A stretch of DNA of 64,000 bases from contig CAVUYE010000002.1 in the NCBI GenBank assembly GCA_963745665.1, positions 1,798,001 to 1,862,000 on the forward strand. Reading direction: 5' to 3'. Shown here in pieces: positions 14,185 through 23,344 of the stretch. Under the pieces are notes generated by a model. That model did no database searches, was not told the origin of the DNA, and saw nothing but the letters and a program-made list of their open reading frames with translations. Position 1 is the first letter of the stretch. Each line of letters opens with the position of its first letter. This stretch comes from Bog-473 sp963745665 (GTDB lineage Bacteria; Actinomycetota; Acidimicrobiia; Acidimicrobiales; RAAP-2). The position numbers and the translations under genes were made by a program.

Positions 14185-14498
14185 CGTGAGACAGTTCGGT
14201 CCCTATCCGATGCAGCCGTAGGAGATTTGAGAAAGGCTGTCCCTAGTACGAGAGGACCGGGACGGACGTAGCTCTCGTGTGCCAGTTGTCCTGCCAAGGG
14301 CACGGCTGGTTTGCGACCTACGGGTGGGATAAGCGCTGAAAGCATCTAAGTGCGAAGCCCGTTTCGAGATGAAATCTCCCACAGGGTTAACCTGGTAAGG
14401 CCCGTGGCTAGACGACCACGTTGATAGGCCGGAGGTGTAAGTGCAGCAATGCATTCAGCCGACCGGTACTAATCGGCCGAGGGCTTGGAGACCTACTC

Positions 14499-14532
14499 TG
14501 CTCGTGCTCGCTTTGGAACGCTCAGGGGCTGC
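14499..14532 (+). other. 3' arm of the 23S processing stem
   Basis: TGCTCGTGCTCGCTTTGGAA followed by CGCTCAGGGGCTGC is the reverse complement of 9446-9480 apart from a few central mismatches. Cleavage here would separate 23S from 5S. Confidence 0.75.
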
Positions 14533-14600
14533 GGAAACGCAGCCTCAAGCGTGGCCCTGCCCGTCAAGATCGGGTGGTCGTGCCCCGCTGAGTGCAAGAT

Positions 14601-14719
14601 TTCCGGTGGCCATGGCGGCGGGGAAACACCCGTTCCCATTCCGAACACGGCAGTTAAGCCCGCCCGCGCCGATGGTACTTGGGGGGAGGCCCCCTGGGAG
14701 AGTAGGTCGCCGCCGGGAT
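14601..14719 (+). rRNA. 5S ribosomal RNA
   Basis: About 119 nt following 23S by about 100 nt. It has the conserved loop segments CCCGTTCCCATTCCGAACAC and AGTTAAGCCC and the terminal pairing between CCGGTGGC and GCCGCCGGGA. Ends are within two or three bases. Confidence 0.95.
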
Positions 14720-14724
14720 TTCTC

Positions 14725-14763
14725 ACGAAACCCCCTCTGAGCTTTGGCTCGAGGGGGTTTCGT
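14725..14763 (+). terminator. rrn operon terminator
   Basis: ACGAAACCCCCTC and GAGGGGGTTTCGT form a perfect 13 bp hairpin around a 13-nt loop directly after 5S. It ends the rrn transcript and, being symmetric, could also act on the other strand. Bases 14764-14933 beyond it show no supported feature. Confidence 0.85.
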
Positions 14764-14933
14764 ACGTTCAGGGCCCGGTGGGGCAAGCCGCCCCGCTTGT
14801 TGTGTGGGACGGAGGGACTGAGTCCGTCGCGACGTTCGACGCCGACACGGCGCCGCCGTCTCCTGACGGCTCCGATGTCTAGTGCGCCCAGCGCCGACCC
14901 GGGTGCCCGCGACCCGACCCCTAGAATCACCCG

Positions 14934-16409
14934 ATGCCCCCGAATTCCTCCCAGCCGAATCGCCGCGCCTCCTCGGCGCGCTCGGGTGGGTCCGCGCGTC
15001 CGGCCCGGTCCGGGAGCGGGGGGCAAGGGAGCAGGGGCGGAACCGGTCGCCCATCATCTCGCGGTGCAGCCAGCAGGGGCGGTACCGGGGCTGCCGGCGG
15101 CGGGAGCGCGGCGCCCAGCAAAGAGCGGGAGTACCCGTGACGGCGCGCCGAGCCGGCGGGGCCAGCGGGGCCGCACGCGCCAGCGGCTCCGGACGCAAAG
15201 GGGGAGCAGCGCCGCAGCGGTCGTCGGTGTCGGCGAAGCGCGCCGGCCAGAGCGGACGTCCCAGGTCAGCGGGGACCCGGACCGGACGGCCCGAGATCGA
15301 GTGCACCAAGGACCGGCACCCCCAGGTCAGGCGCCCCGAGGTCGGGCGCTCCCAGATCAGCCACTGCCCGGTCACCACGGGAGGCCCCTGACGAGCGCCC
15401 GCCCCTGCCGCGCAAGGCCGCCGGTTGGGGCAACGTCGCCCGCCGGGGCGCCGCCCAGGTCAGCCACCGCGGTGATCAGGAGCGCACCTGGGACGACTCC
15501 GACGAGCGGGACCGGGAGCGCCGCCGCAGCGCACCCCGCGCGAAGAAGCAGGCGCAATGGACGCGTGACGACGGCGCCCCGGAGTGGCAGGACCTGGACG
15601 TGCCGCCACGCCGGGCCAAGGGCAGCGCACGTCCGGCCACGAGCGCCAGCGAGGCCATCGCCACCCTGACCCAGCGGCACTCGCTGCCGCCCGAGATCGC
15701 GGCCGACATCCGCAACGCGGCCGACGTCGCCACCGCTCGCCACCGCGAGCATCTGGTCGACAAGGCCGAGTCGGCCTACGGCGCCTACGAACGGGGGCGC
15801 TTCCAAGATGCGATGCGGGCCATCAAGCCCGTCGCCGACGAGGCGCCGGGCGTCGCCGCCGTGCGTGAGCTGGCCGGCTTGGCCGCCTACCGCTGCGGGC
15901 GCTGGCGTTCGGCGGCCGGACATCTCGAGGCGTTCGGCCGGATGAGCGACTCCGTCGAGCACCTGCCGATCCTGATGGACTGCCAGCGGGCGCTGCACAA
16001 GCCGAAGAAGGTCGCCGCTCTGTGGGCCGAGCTGCGGCAGAGCTCGCCCGATCCGGACGTGCTGGCCGAAGGGCGGATCGTGGCGGCGGCGTCCCTGGCC
16101 GACGCGGGCGACCTCAAGGGGGCCATCGCCATGCTGTCGACCGCGGGCGCGTCCAAGGCCCTGCGCAATCCGTCCGAGCGCCACGTCCGCCAGTGGTACC
16201 TGCTGGCCGATCTGTACGAGCGGGCCGGCGACGTCCCCAAGGCCCGGGAGTACTTCGAGCGGGTGTTCCGCAGCGACCCCGAGGCCTACGACGTGGCGGA
16301 GCGCCTCCGTGGCCTGGGCCCGGAGCGCAAGCCCCGTCCGCCGCGGCGCGTCAAGGCCAAGACGTCGACCTCCACCAAGACAGGTCCTGCCACCGCCACG
16401 AAGAGCTGA
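14934..16409 (+). CDS. tetratricopeptide-repeat protein with low-complexity N-terminus, frameshifted
   Basis: The C-terminal 270 residues (from 15600) are intact and helical. The last repeat, around RQWYLLADLYERAGDVPKAR, is a clear TPR, and earlier helices (AYGAYERGRFQDAMRAIKPV) fit the same fold. TPR proteins mediate protein contacts; no enzyme motif is seen. Upstream lies an Arg/Ser/Gly/Pro-rich region starting at ATG 14934; a TGA at 15138 interrupts it, but the reading continues in a neighbouring frame to about 15300 and then returns to the first frame (PRSGAPRSGAPRS), so two indels are likely. The coding frame is open from 15141 to 16409. If only the intact part is made, 15600 ATG is the start. 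Confidence 0.65.
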
Positions 16410-16442
16410 CGTCTGCCCTGACGCCTCCCCGCGTGCACGCCC

Positions 16443-17812
16443 TCAGGGTGTCGTGCCGGCCGGAGTCGCCCCCGGAGCTGCGGTGGTCGTCGTCGCCGGC
16501 GGCGCCCCCGGAGCTGTGGTGGTCGTCGTCGCCGGCGGCGCCCCCGGAGCTGTGGTGGTCGTCGTCGCCGGCGGCGCGGTGGTCGTCGTGGTGGTCGTCG
16601 GTGGCGGGGCCGTCCCGAAGTTCGGTCCCTCCACGGTGACCAGGGTCCCGATGGGGGTGAGAGGCCACACCAGCGCGGCGTCGGCGTAGCTCATCTCGAC
16701 GCAGCCGTTGCTCTGTGGGGTCCCGTAGGAGGCCCGGATGAAGCCGTGCAGCGCGTCGCCGCCGTTGAAGTAGCTGGCGTAGGGGACGTTGGGGTCGTTG
16801 TAGGTGGACCCGTCGACATTGGTGCCCTTCATGTCCGAGTAGCGCACGTGCTCGAACACGGCATAGTTGCCGTCGGTCGTGTCCGCCCCGGGCGCCCCAC
16901 TGTTGATCGGGATCCCGACGTACTGGGCCACCCCGTTGTCCCAGAGGGTGAGGTTCTGCGGGACGACCTTGTTCACGACCACATAGATGTACGGCGTGGC
17001 GCTTGGTTTGTCGTTGATCGTGTCGTTGATCAGCGACGTCCACACGGCGGGCCCCGCTATGCCGTCCACGCCGAGGCTGTTCTGCGTCTCGAAGTCCTCG
17101 ACGGCGGCCTTGGTAATCTCGTTCATGGTGCCCTGGGTCCACTGCGACGTGAGCTCGGTGGGGAGTCCCGGCCAGCGCCACGAGAAGGTGCCCGCCTGGT
17201 CCTCGGCCAGATCGGCCCTGGTCGGGGCGGCGCCGCTGGGGGAGAAGCCCACCGGCAGGTAGTTGAGCTGGGCCAGCAGTTGCTGGAGCCTGAGGGTGTC
17301 ACCCGCGGCCACGTCGAAGGCGACGGAGTCCGTGGAGGCCAGGACGGCGCCGGCCGTCGATCGCAGGCCGTGCGCACCCGCCGGGGATGGTCACCACCTC
17401 TTGCGAGGCGGGGATGAGGGGGGAGTCGAGGGCGTAGGTGAGCGTGGTGGCGTTGGTCTGCACCCATTTGCCGGCGATGGCCGGGGCGAGCGTGGGCGCG
17501 GTCTGCTTCAGCGACACCGGGGCCGAGAACTGCAGCGAGATAGCGGTGTTCGCCGCCACGTCCTGCGCGCCCGCCGCCGGGGTCGTGGACCGCAGGATGA
17601 AGGTGGCCACACGCCGAGCCGCCCGAGCCGCCACCGGAACTCGCTGCGCTCGAGGATCCCGGCTGCTTCGGCGTCGACCCGCCGGTGGTGAGCAGCACGA
17701 CCACGAAGACCACCACGACCACGGCGGCCGCGCCGACCAGGAGCACCCACGGGCGCAGGCGCAGCGGCCTGCCCGCCCGGGACTCGGGAACGTATGGCTT
17801 CCGCTCGCTCAA
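16443..17812 (-). CDS. L,D-transpeptidase (YkuD) with Ig-like and peptidoglycan-binding domains, two frameshifts
   Basis: Cross-links peptidoglycan stem peptides outside the membrane. In order: a short basic N-terminus and one membrane segment (VLLVGAAAVVVVVFVVVLL); a Ser/Gly linker; an Ig-like domain (RSTTPAAGAQDVAANTAISL onward); a peptidoglycan-binding helix bundle (AVEDFETQNSLGVDGIAGPA); and the YkuD catalytic domain with HGFIRASYG and SNGCVEMS, giving the catalytic His, Gly and Cys. A Thr/Pro tail follows. The N-terminal and Ig-like parts and the catalytic part lie in three frames, with indels near 17615 and 17385. Divergent from the aldolase gene, with about 170 bp between them. Confidence 0.85.
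16475..16585. repeat. 36-bp tandem repeat encoding the Thr/Pro tail
   Basis: Three near-identical 36-bp units encode a 12-residue repeat (TTTTTAPGAPPA) at the C-terminus of the L,D-transpeptidase. Such an extended, wall-spanning tail is prone to copy-number change. Confidence 0.75.
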
Positions 17813-17982
17813 GACGTCGCCTCACTCGCAGCCGCAACTGGCTCCCGCCAGCGTATGAGCCGCAACTGGGAGCGATGCGTCAGGGGTAGCGGTAATCCGA
17901 TGAATTCCTGGCGTCAGTACGGTGACATCCCGGATGCCAAACGCCCGCTGACCCCCGAGATGCTCCTCGACCCTCCGGTAGC

Positions 17983-19062
17983 ATGACCACCATGAGCACG
18001 AGCACTTCGAGCACCGATCTGCAGGCGCTTCTCGGCGACGACGCGGACGCCCTCCTCGGCTACACGGCCAAGGCCTTCCCGGCGGAGCACCTCACACTCC
18101 CGGGGCCGAATTACCTCAGCGAGGTGTTCACCGACAGCGACCGCAATCCCACCGTGTTGCGCAATCTCGGCACGCTGTTCAACCACGGTCGGCTCGGCGG
18201 CACTGGATACGTCTCCATCCTGCCGGTCGACCAGGGCATCGAGCACTCGGCGGCGGCCAGCTTCTCGAAGAACCCGGCCTATTTCGACCCGCTGAACATC
18301 ATCGAGCTCGCCCTGGCCGGCGAGTGCAACGCCGTGGCCACCACGCTCGGCACGCTCGGCCTGGCCTCGCGCAAGTACGTGCACCGGATCCCCTTCATCA
18401 TGAAGCTGAACCACAACGCCTTCCTGCACGTGCCCAACACCTACGACCAGATCATGTTCGGCTCCGTGAGCCAGGCCTTCGATCTCGGGGCGGTCGGGGT
18501 GGGCGCCACCATCTACTTCGGTTCCGACGACATGGACCGCGAGCTCCAGCAAGTGTCCGACGCCTTCGCCGAGGCGCATCAGCTCGGGATGTTCACCGTG
18601 CTGTGGTGCTACCTGCGCAATCCGGCCTTCACGAAGGACGGCGTCAACTACGAAGTCTCGGCCGACCTCACCGGTCAGGCCAACCACCTGGGCGTCACGA
18701 TCGAGGCGGACATCATCAAGCAGAAGCAGCCGGAGAACAACGGCGGCTACACGGCCGTCGGCTTCGGCCGGACCGACCCCCTCGTCTACGACGAGCTCAC
18801 CACCGACAACCCCATCGACCTCACCCGCTGGCAGGTCGTCAACTGCTACGCCGGCCGCATCGGCCTCATCAACTCGGGCGGCGAGTCCAAGGGCGACAGT
18901 GACCTGGCCCAGGCCGTCCGCACCGCGGTGATCAACAAGCGCGCCGGCGGCATGGGCCTCATCGTCGGCCGCAAGGCCTTCCAGCGCCCCATGGCCGAGG
19001 GGGCTGCCCTCATCCACAGCATCCAGGACGTGTACCTGAACAAGGACGTCACCATCGCCTGA
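17983..19062 (+). CDS. class I fructose-bisphosphate aldolase
   Basis: Cleaves fructose 1,6-bisphosphate to two trioses in glycolysis and makes it in gluconeogenesis. It belongs to the DhnA/FbaB-type class I family: GYVSILPVDQGIEHSAA near residue 75, the buried strand RIPFIMKLNHNAF, GAVGVGATIYFGS, and the C-terminal phosphate-binding GGMGLIVGRKAFQRP. The 359 aa length is normal and the frame is intact. ATG 17983 and ATG 17992 are both possible starts. It stands alone between the divergent transpeptidase and korAB. Confidence 0.92.
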   Translation: MTTMSTSTSSTDLQALLGDDADALLGYTAKAFPAEHLTLPGPNYLSEVFTDSDRNPTVLRNLGTLFNHGRLGGTGYVSILPVDQGIEHSAAASFSKNPAYFDPLNIIELALAGECNAVATTLGTLGLASRKYVHRIPFIMKLNHNAFLHVPNTYDQIMFGSVSQAFDLGAVGVGATIYFGSDDMDRELQQVSDAFAEAHQLGMFTVLWCYLRNPAFTKDGVNYEVSADLTGQANHLGVTIEADIIKQKQPENNGGYTAVGFGRTDPLVYDELTTDNPIDLTRWQVVNCYAGRIGLINSGGESKGDSDLAQAVRTAVINKRAGGMGLIVGRKAFQRPMAEGAALIHSIQDVYLNKDVTIA

Positions 19063-19300
19063 GAGCCCCTGACGGGGACTGCCTCGCCGGACCGCCGCCG
19101 CCCATCCCGAGGACGGGACCGGGCGCCGACCGCAGGCCCAGCATGAAGACTGCATGAAGAAGACCCCCTGTGGGTCGGGGTTAGGATTGTCGGCAACGAG
19201 CAATTCGGACGCAGAGTGCCGCGCGCCTCGCGGCAGAGTGCGCTGGCCCGCTGGAGTGAGCCAAGACCCTCGACGTCCACGACATGAGACGAGGCAGCCC

Positions 19301-21178
19301 GTGGCATCGGGAACGCAGCACGAAACAGAGGTATTGGACCAGGTCATCGTCCGTTTCGCCGGCGACTCGGGCGACGGGATGCAGCTGACGGGGGACCGCT
19401 TCACCACGAGCAGCGCCCTGATGGGCAACGACCTGTCCACCTTTCCGGACTTCCCGGCCGAAATCAGGGCCCCCGCCGGCACCGTCAACGGCGTGTCAGC
19501 CTTCCAGGTCCACATCTCGGACCACGACATCCTGACCCCGGGCGATTCGCCCAACGTGCTGGTCGCGATGAACCCGGCGGCCCTCAAGGCCAACATCGCG
19601 CTGATGGCCAAGGGGACCGTGCTGATCGTCAACAGCGACTCCTTCGAGGAGCGCGACCTGACCAAGGCCGGTTACTCCGAGAACCCTCTGACCGACGGTT
19701 CGCTGGCCGCGTACACGGTGTACGAGGTGCCCATGACCTCCATCACCCAGGAGGTCTGCAAGGAGGCGGGGGTCAAGCCCCGCGACGCCGAGCGCTCCAA
19801 GAACTTCTTCGCGCTGGGCCTCATCAGCTGGATGTACACCCGTCCGGTCGAGCCCACGGTCGAATGGATCACCGAGCGGTTCGGTGAGCGACCCCAGGTG
19901 GCCGACGCCAACACGCGGGCATTTCGGGCCGGCTATGACTTCGGCGAGACGGCGGAGCTCTTCGAATCCAATTATGAGGTCCGCCCCGCCGCCTTCGAGA
20001 AGGGCGAGTATGTCCAGGTCACCGGCAACCAGGCCCTGGCCTGGGGTCTCATCGCCGCCTCCCGGCTGGCGGGCCTGCCCCTGTTCCTGGGCAGCTACCC
20101 GATCACCCCGGCGTCGGACATCCTCCACGAGCTGAGCCGGCGCAAGGAGTTCGGCGTCCGCACCTTCCAGGCCGAGGACGAGATCGCCGGCATCGGTGCC
20201 GCCCTGGGCGCGTCGTTCGGCGGCGCCCTCGGCGTGACCACCACGAGCGGCCCGGGCCTGGACCTCAAGTCCGAGACGCTGGGCCTCGCCATCAACCTCG
20301 AGCTGCCGCTCGTCGTCGTTGACGTCCAGCGTGGCGGGCCGTCCACCGGGCTCCCGACGAAGACCGAGCAGGCCGACCTGCTGCACGCCATGTACGGCCG
20401 CCACGGCGAGGCGCCGCTGCCGATACTCGCACCCCAGACGCCGAGCGACTGCTTCGCCGTCGCCATCGAGGCCGTCCGCCTGGCGGTGAAGTACCGCACG
20501 CCGGTGATCGTCTTGTCCGACGGCTACCTGGCCAACGGTGCCGAGCCCTGGCGCCTGCCCGACCTCGATTCCTTCGAGGCGATCGAGCCCGCCTTCGCCT
20601 CCCGGCCCAACCACGTCGACGACGAGGGCAACGAGTCGTTCTGGCCCTACGTGCGCGACCCCGAGACCTTGGCCCGGCCCTGGGCCCCGCCCGGCCTGCC
20701 GGGCCTGGAGCACCGTATCGGCGGGCTCGAGAAGGAGGACGGCACCGGCAACGTCTCCTACGAGGGCGTCAACCACGAGCGGATGGTCCACCTCCGGCGG
20801 GACAAGATCGCCGGGATCGCCTCGGACATCCCGCTGGTCGAGGTGAACGACGAGACCGGGGACGCGCAGCTGGTACTCGTGAGCTGGGGCTCCACCTACG
20901 CCGCGGTGGCCGCGGGTGTAAAGAGGATCCGGGCCCGGGGCATGAAGGCGGCCCACGTCCACCTGCGCCATCTCTCACCGCTGCCGTCCAACCTGGGCGA
21001 CGTCCTGCACCGCTACACCCAGGTGCTGGTACCGGAGGTGAACCTGGGCCAGCTGAGCCGCATCCTGCGCGCCGAGTACCTGGTGGACGCCCAAACCATG
21101 TCCAAGATGCAAGGCGTGCCGTTCCGCGTCGGAGAGATCGAGGCAGCCATCACGGCGCTGCTCGGAGGGAAGTCATGA
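19301..21178 (+). CDS. korA: 2-oxoacid:ferredoxin oxidoreductase subunit alpha (gamma-alpha fusion), probably 2-oxoglutarate
   Basis: With KorB it oxidises 2-oxoglutarate to succinyl-CoA using ferredoxin and thiamine diphosphate, replacing or supplementing the dehydrogenase complex. The N-terminal gamma domain has IVRFAGDSGDGMQLTGDR and FPDFPAEIRAPAGT. The alpha domain follows with LGSYPITPASDILHELS, EDEIAGIGAALGASFGGA, TTTSGPGLDLKSE and RGGPSTGLPTKTEQADL. The GTG start at 19301 gives 625 aa and the usual N-terminus; the frame is open further upstream to 19154 but without family similarity. The stop overlaps the korB ATG in ATGA. Confidence 0.92.
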   Translation: MASGTQHETEVLDQVIVRFAGDSGDGMQLTGDRFTTSSALMGNDLSTFPDFPAEIRAPAGTVNGVSAFQVHISDHDILTPGDSPNVLVAMNPAALKANIALMAKGTVLIVNSDSFEERDLTKAGYSENPLTDGSLAAYTVYEVPMTSITQEVCKEAGVKPRDAERSKNFFALGLISWMYTRPVEPTVEWITERFGERPQVADANTRAFRAGYDFGETAELFESNYEVRPAAFEKGEYVQVTGNQALAWGLIAASRLAGLPLFLGSYPITPASDILHELSRRKEFGVRTFQAEDEIAGIGAALGASFGGALGVTTTSGPGLDLKSETLGLAINLELPLVVVDVQRGGPSTGLPTKTEQADLLHAMYGRHGEAPLPILAPQTPSDCFAVAIEAVRLAVKYRTPVIVLSDGYLANGAEPWRLPDLDSFEAIEPAFASRPNHVDDEGNESFWPYVRDPETLARPWAPPGLPGLEHRIGGLEKEDGTGNVSYEGVNHERMVHLRRDKIAGIASDIPLVEVNDETGDAQLVLVSWGSTYAAVAAGVKRIRARGMKAAHVHLRHLSPLPSNLGDVLHRYTQVLVPEVNLGQLSRILRAEYLVDAQTMSKMQGVPFRVGEIEAAITALLGGKS

Positions 21179-22218
21179 GCGAGTCCAACGGCGCCACCGC
21201 CACCGCTGTCCCCGTCACCGCCCGCAAGGACTGGACAAGCGACCAGGAGGTCCGCTGGTGCCCGGGCTGCGGCGACTACTCCATCCTGACCGCCGTCCAG
21301 CTGCTGATGCCCGACCTCGGGGTACGGCGCGAGAACACGGTCTTCCTCTCGGGCATCGGCTGCGCCGCCCGCTTCCCGTACTACATGAACACCTACGGCA
21401 TGCACTCCATTCACGGACGGGCACCGGCCATCGCCACGGGGCTGGCGACCACGCGCCCCGACCTCGACGTGTGGGTCATCTCGGGTGACGGCGACTCGCT
21501 GTCCATCGGGGGCAACCACCTCATCCATGCGCTGCGGCGCAACGTCCGGTTGAACATCCTCATGTTCAACAACCAGATCTACGGGCTGACCAAGGGTCAG
21601 TACTCGCCGACCTCCGAGGTGGCCAAGGTCACCAAGTCGACGCCGTTCGGATCCGTCGACACGCCGTTCAACCCGGTCTCGCTGGCGCTCGGCGCCGAGG
21701 CCACCTTCGTGGCCCGGACCCACGACATGGACCGGGCCCACATGCAGGAGACCTTCCGGCGGGCGCACGAGCACAACGGGGCCGCCTTCGTGGAGGTCCT
21801 GCAGAACTGCAACGTCTTCAACGACGGTGCCTTCGAGAAGATCACCAGCCGCGACGCCCGGGCCGCCATGCTGATCCCGCTGCAGCACGGCCAGCCCATC
21901 GTCTTCGGTGCCGAGGGTGAGGAGCGCGGGGTGGTCCAGCGGGCCGACGGCAGCCTCGAGATCGTGTCGGTGGCCGAGGTGGGTCCCGACGCCCTGCTGG
22001 TCCATGACGAGAAGCGTGACGACCCGGGCCTCGCCTTCGCGCTGTCCCGGCTGGCCCGCGGCCCCTACGAGCCCACCCCGATCGGGGTCTTTCGGGCCGT
22101 CGATCGACCCGAGTACGGGACCCAGATGGCAGAGCAGATCACGGCGGCCCAGGGCAAGCGCGGGCTGGGCGACGTGGAGGCGCTGCTCCGCTCCGGCTCG
22201 AGCTGGACGGTCGACTAA
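21175..22218 (+). CDS. korB: 2-oxoacid:ferredoxin oxidoreductase subunit beta
   Basis: Thiamine diphosphate and iron-sulfur subunit partner of KorA. RWCPGCGDYSILTAVQ near the N-terminus carries the cluster cysteines, with a further Cys in GIGCAARFPYY. The TPP-binding motif runs from SGDGDSLSIGGNHLIHALRR to MFNNQIYGLTKGQ. Length 347 aa, normal and intact. Translationally coupled to korA. Confidence 0.93.
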   Translation: MSESNGATATAVPVTARKDWTSDQEVRWCPGCGDYSILTAVQLLMPDLGVRRENTVFLSGIGCAARFPYYMNTYGMHSIHGRAPAIATGLATTRPDLDVWVISGDGDSLSIGGNHLIHALRRNVRLNILMFNNQIYGLTKGQYSPTSEVAKVTKSTPFGSVDTPFNPVSLALGAEATFVARTHDMDRAHMQETFRRAHEHNGAAFVEVLQNCNVFNDGAFEKITSRDARAAMLIPLQHGQPIVFGAEGEERGVVQRADGSLEIVSVAEVGPDALLVHDEKRDDPGLAFALSRLARGPYEPTPIGVFRAVDRPEYGTQMAEQITAAQGKRGLGDVEALLRSGSSWTVD

Positions 22219-22865
22219 GGCGCCAGCTCGCCTCGGCGGCTGAAGCTGGTGCAGTAGAAGAGCCGCCCGCCCGGCGGCCGCCAGTCGGCCCACTCGGCGT
22301 AGGCGGGGCTGTCCAGCCCTCCGAGGCGCGGCGCCACATGGTCGATCATCGTGGCGAACGTGGCCTCGGCGTCCGCGTTGTCGAACTCGTAGAAGTGCAT
22401 GTACCGGGGATCCACCTCGTCGGTGTTCTCGTAGACCGAGATCTGGGTGAAGCCCGGGATGGCGGCGGCGGCGATGTGGCGAATGTGCACGAAGTCGCCC
22501 CAATCGCGCAGCCGGCCGGCCAGGTCCGGGGTCCTCGGGCTGATCCACACGATCAGAAGGCCGAGCGTCGGCTTGCCGGTGAGGATGCCCTGGCTGGGTC
22601 GTGGGTGCCGGCGGAAGCGGTGGGACTGCGAGACCGCGGGCGTGGGGGGTGGGACCTCGTAGCGCTCGTCGGCCTCGACGACGACCAGGGTGCGGCCGTC
22701 ACGAATGCGCCGGGGCAGGTCGGTGCGCTCGAACGCGCCGTTCTCCCACCAGGTCACCCGCTCGACGCCCTCACGTCGGGCCAACTCCTGCGCCCTCCGT
22801 GCACAGTCCTCGGGCGGGGCGTCGCCGAGCTCGAGGTGCAGCACGGAACCGGGACGGTCCTCCAC
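22215..22865 (-). CDS. hypothetical protein, possible dimeric alpha/beta-barrel fold
   Basis: I do not recognise this 216-residue protein. The second half has alternating short strands and helices with many His, Phe and Tyr residues (HIRHIAAAAIPGF, then RYMHFYEFDNADAEATFA), reminiscent of EthD/ABM-type small barrels that bind hydrophobic ligands. The first half contains TWWENGAFERTDLPRRI. No signal or membrane segment. GTG start at 22865, three bases after the stop of the SRPBCC gene, so it is cotranscribed. The stop overlaps the end of the convergent korB gene by four bases. Confidence 0.7.
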   Translation of the reverse strand: MEDRPGSVLHLELGDAPPEDCARRAQELARREGVERVTWWENGAFERTDLPRRIRDGRTLVVVEADERYEVPPPTPAVSQSHRFRRHPRPSQGILTGKPTLGLLIVWISPRTPDLAGRLRDWGDFVHIRHIAAAAIPGFTQISVYENTDEVDPRYMHFYEFDNADAEATFATMIDHVAPRLGGLDSPAYAEWADWRPPGGRLFYCTSFSRRGELAP

Positions 22866-22867
22866 GG

Positions 22868-23335
22868 CTAGAGCGCCGGCTGCGCTTCCACTTCGTCGCG
22901 TATCCGCTCGAGCGTCGTGCGCATGCCCTTGCGATTGACCTTGCCTCGGGACCATCCCCACAGGGCCCAGTAGAGCCGGAGGCCGAAGGTGGGACTCAGG
23001 GTGAAGGACTCGGTGACGTCGCAGCCGCCCTCGGCCGGCGTGATCTCGTAGCGCCACACGTTCAAGGGGGGCTTCTCCGCGCCGCCCACCCCGAACGCGA
23101 AGGACCTGCCCGGCTCGGACTCCGACACGGTGCAGGTCGTCCAGTAGATCGGCCCGATGCCGTTGCGCTTCACGTGCCCCCGGAACCGGGCGCCGACCGC
23201 GGGGCCGGTGGCTCCTTCGATCCATTCGGCCTCGAACGTCTCGGGGCTGTAGCTGCCGATCCGGGTGACGTCGCTGACGAGGTCCCAGACCCGTTCGGGA
23301 GGAGCGGTCATGTGGATGGTCACCGAGTCGTGCAC
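22868..23335 (-). CDS. SRPBCC (START-like) family protein
   Basis: 155-residue ligand-binding fold. The N-terminus SVTIHMTAPPERVWDLVSDV and the spacing of strands to the C-terminal long helix (GMRTTLERIRDEVEA) are typical of polyketide cyclase/dehydrase-like SRPBCC proteins. These bind hydrophobic molecules or act as cyclases; the substrate is unknown. It forms an apparent minus-strand operon with the DUF1015 gene (10 bp upstream) and the barrel-like gene downstream. Confidence 0.82.
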   Translation of the reverse strand: MHDSVTIHMTAPPERVWDLVSDVTRIGSYSPETFEAEWIEGATGPAVGARFRGHVKRNGIGPIYWTTCTVSESEPGRSFAFGVGGAEKPPLNVWRYEITPAEGGCDVTESFTLSPTFGLRLYWALWGWSRGKVNRKGMRTTLERIRDEVEAQPAL

Positions 23336-23344
23336 GTGGTCACC

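Noticed and set aside
19496..20971. Long minus-strand open frame opposite korA
   Set aside because: Typical of GC-rich codon bias on the opposite strand; no family motif, no ribosome site, and korA is clearly real.
21013..22548. Long minus-strand open frame opposite korB
   Set aside because: Overlaps a certain gene; only its 5' part coincides by frame with low-complexity shadow sequence.
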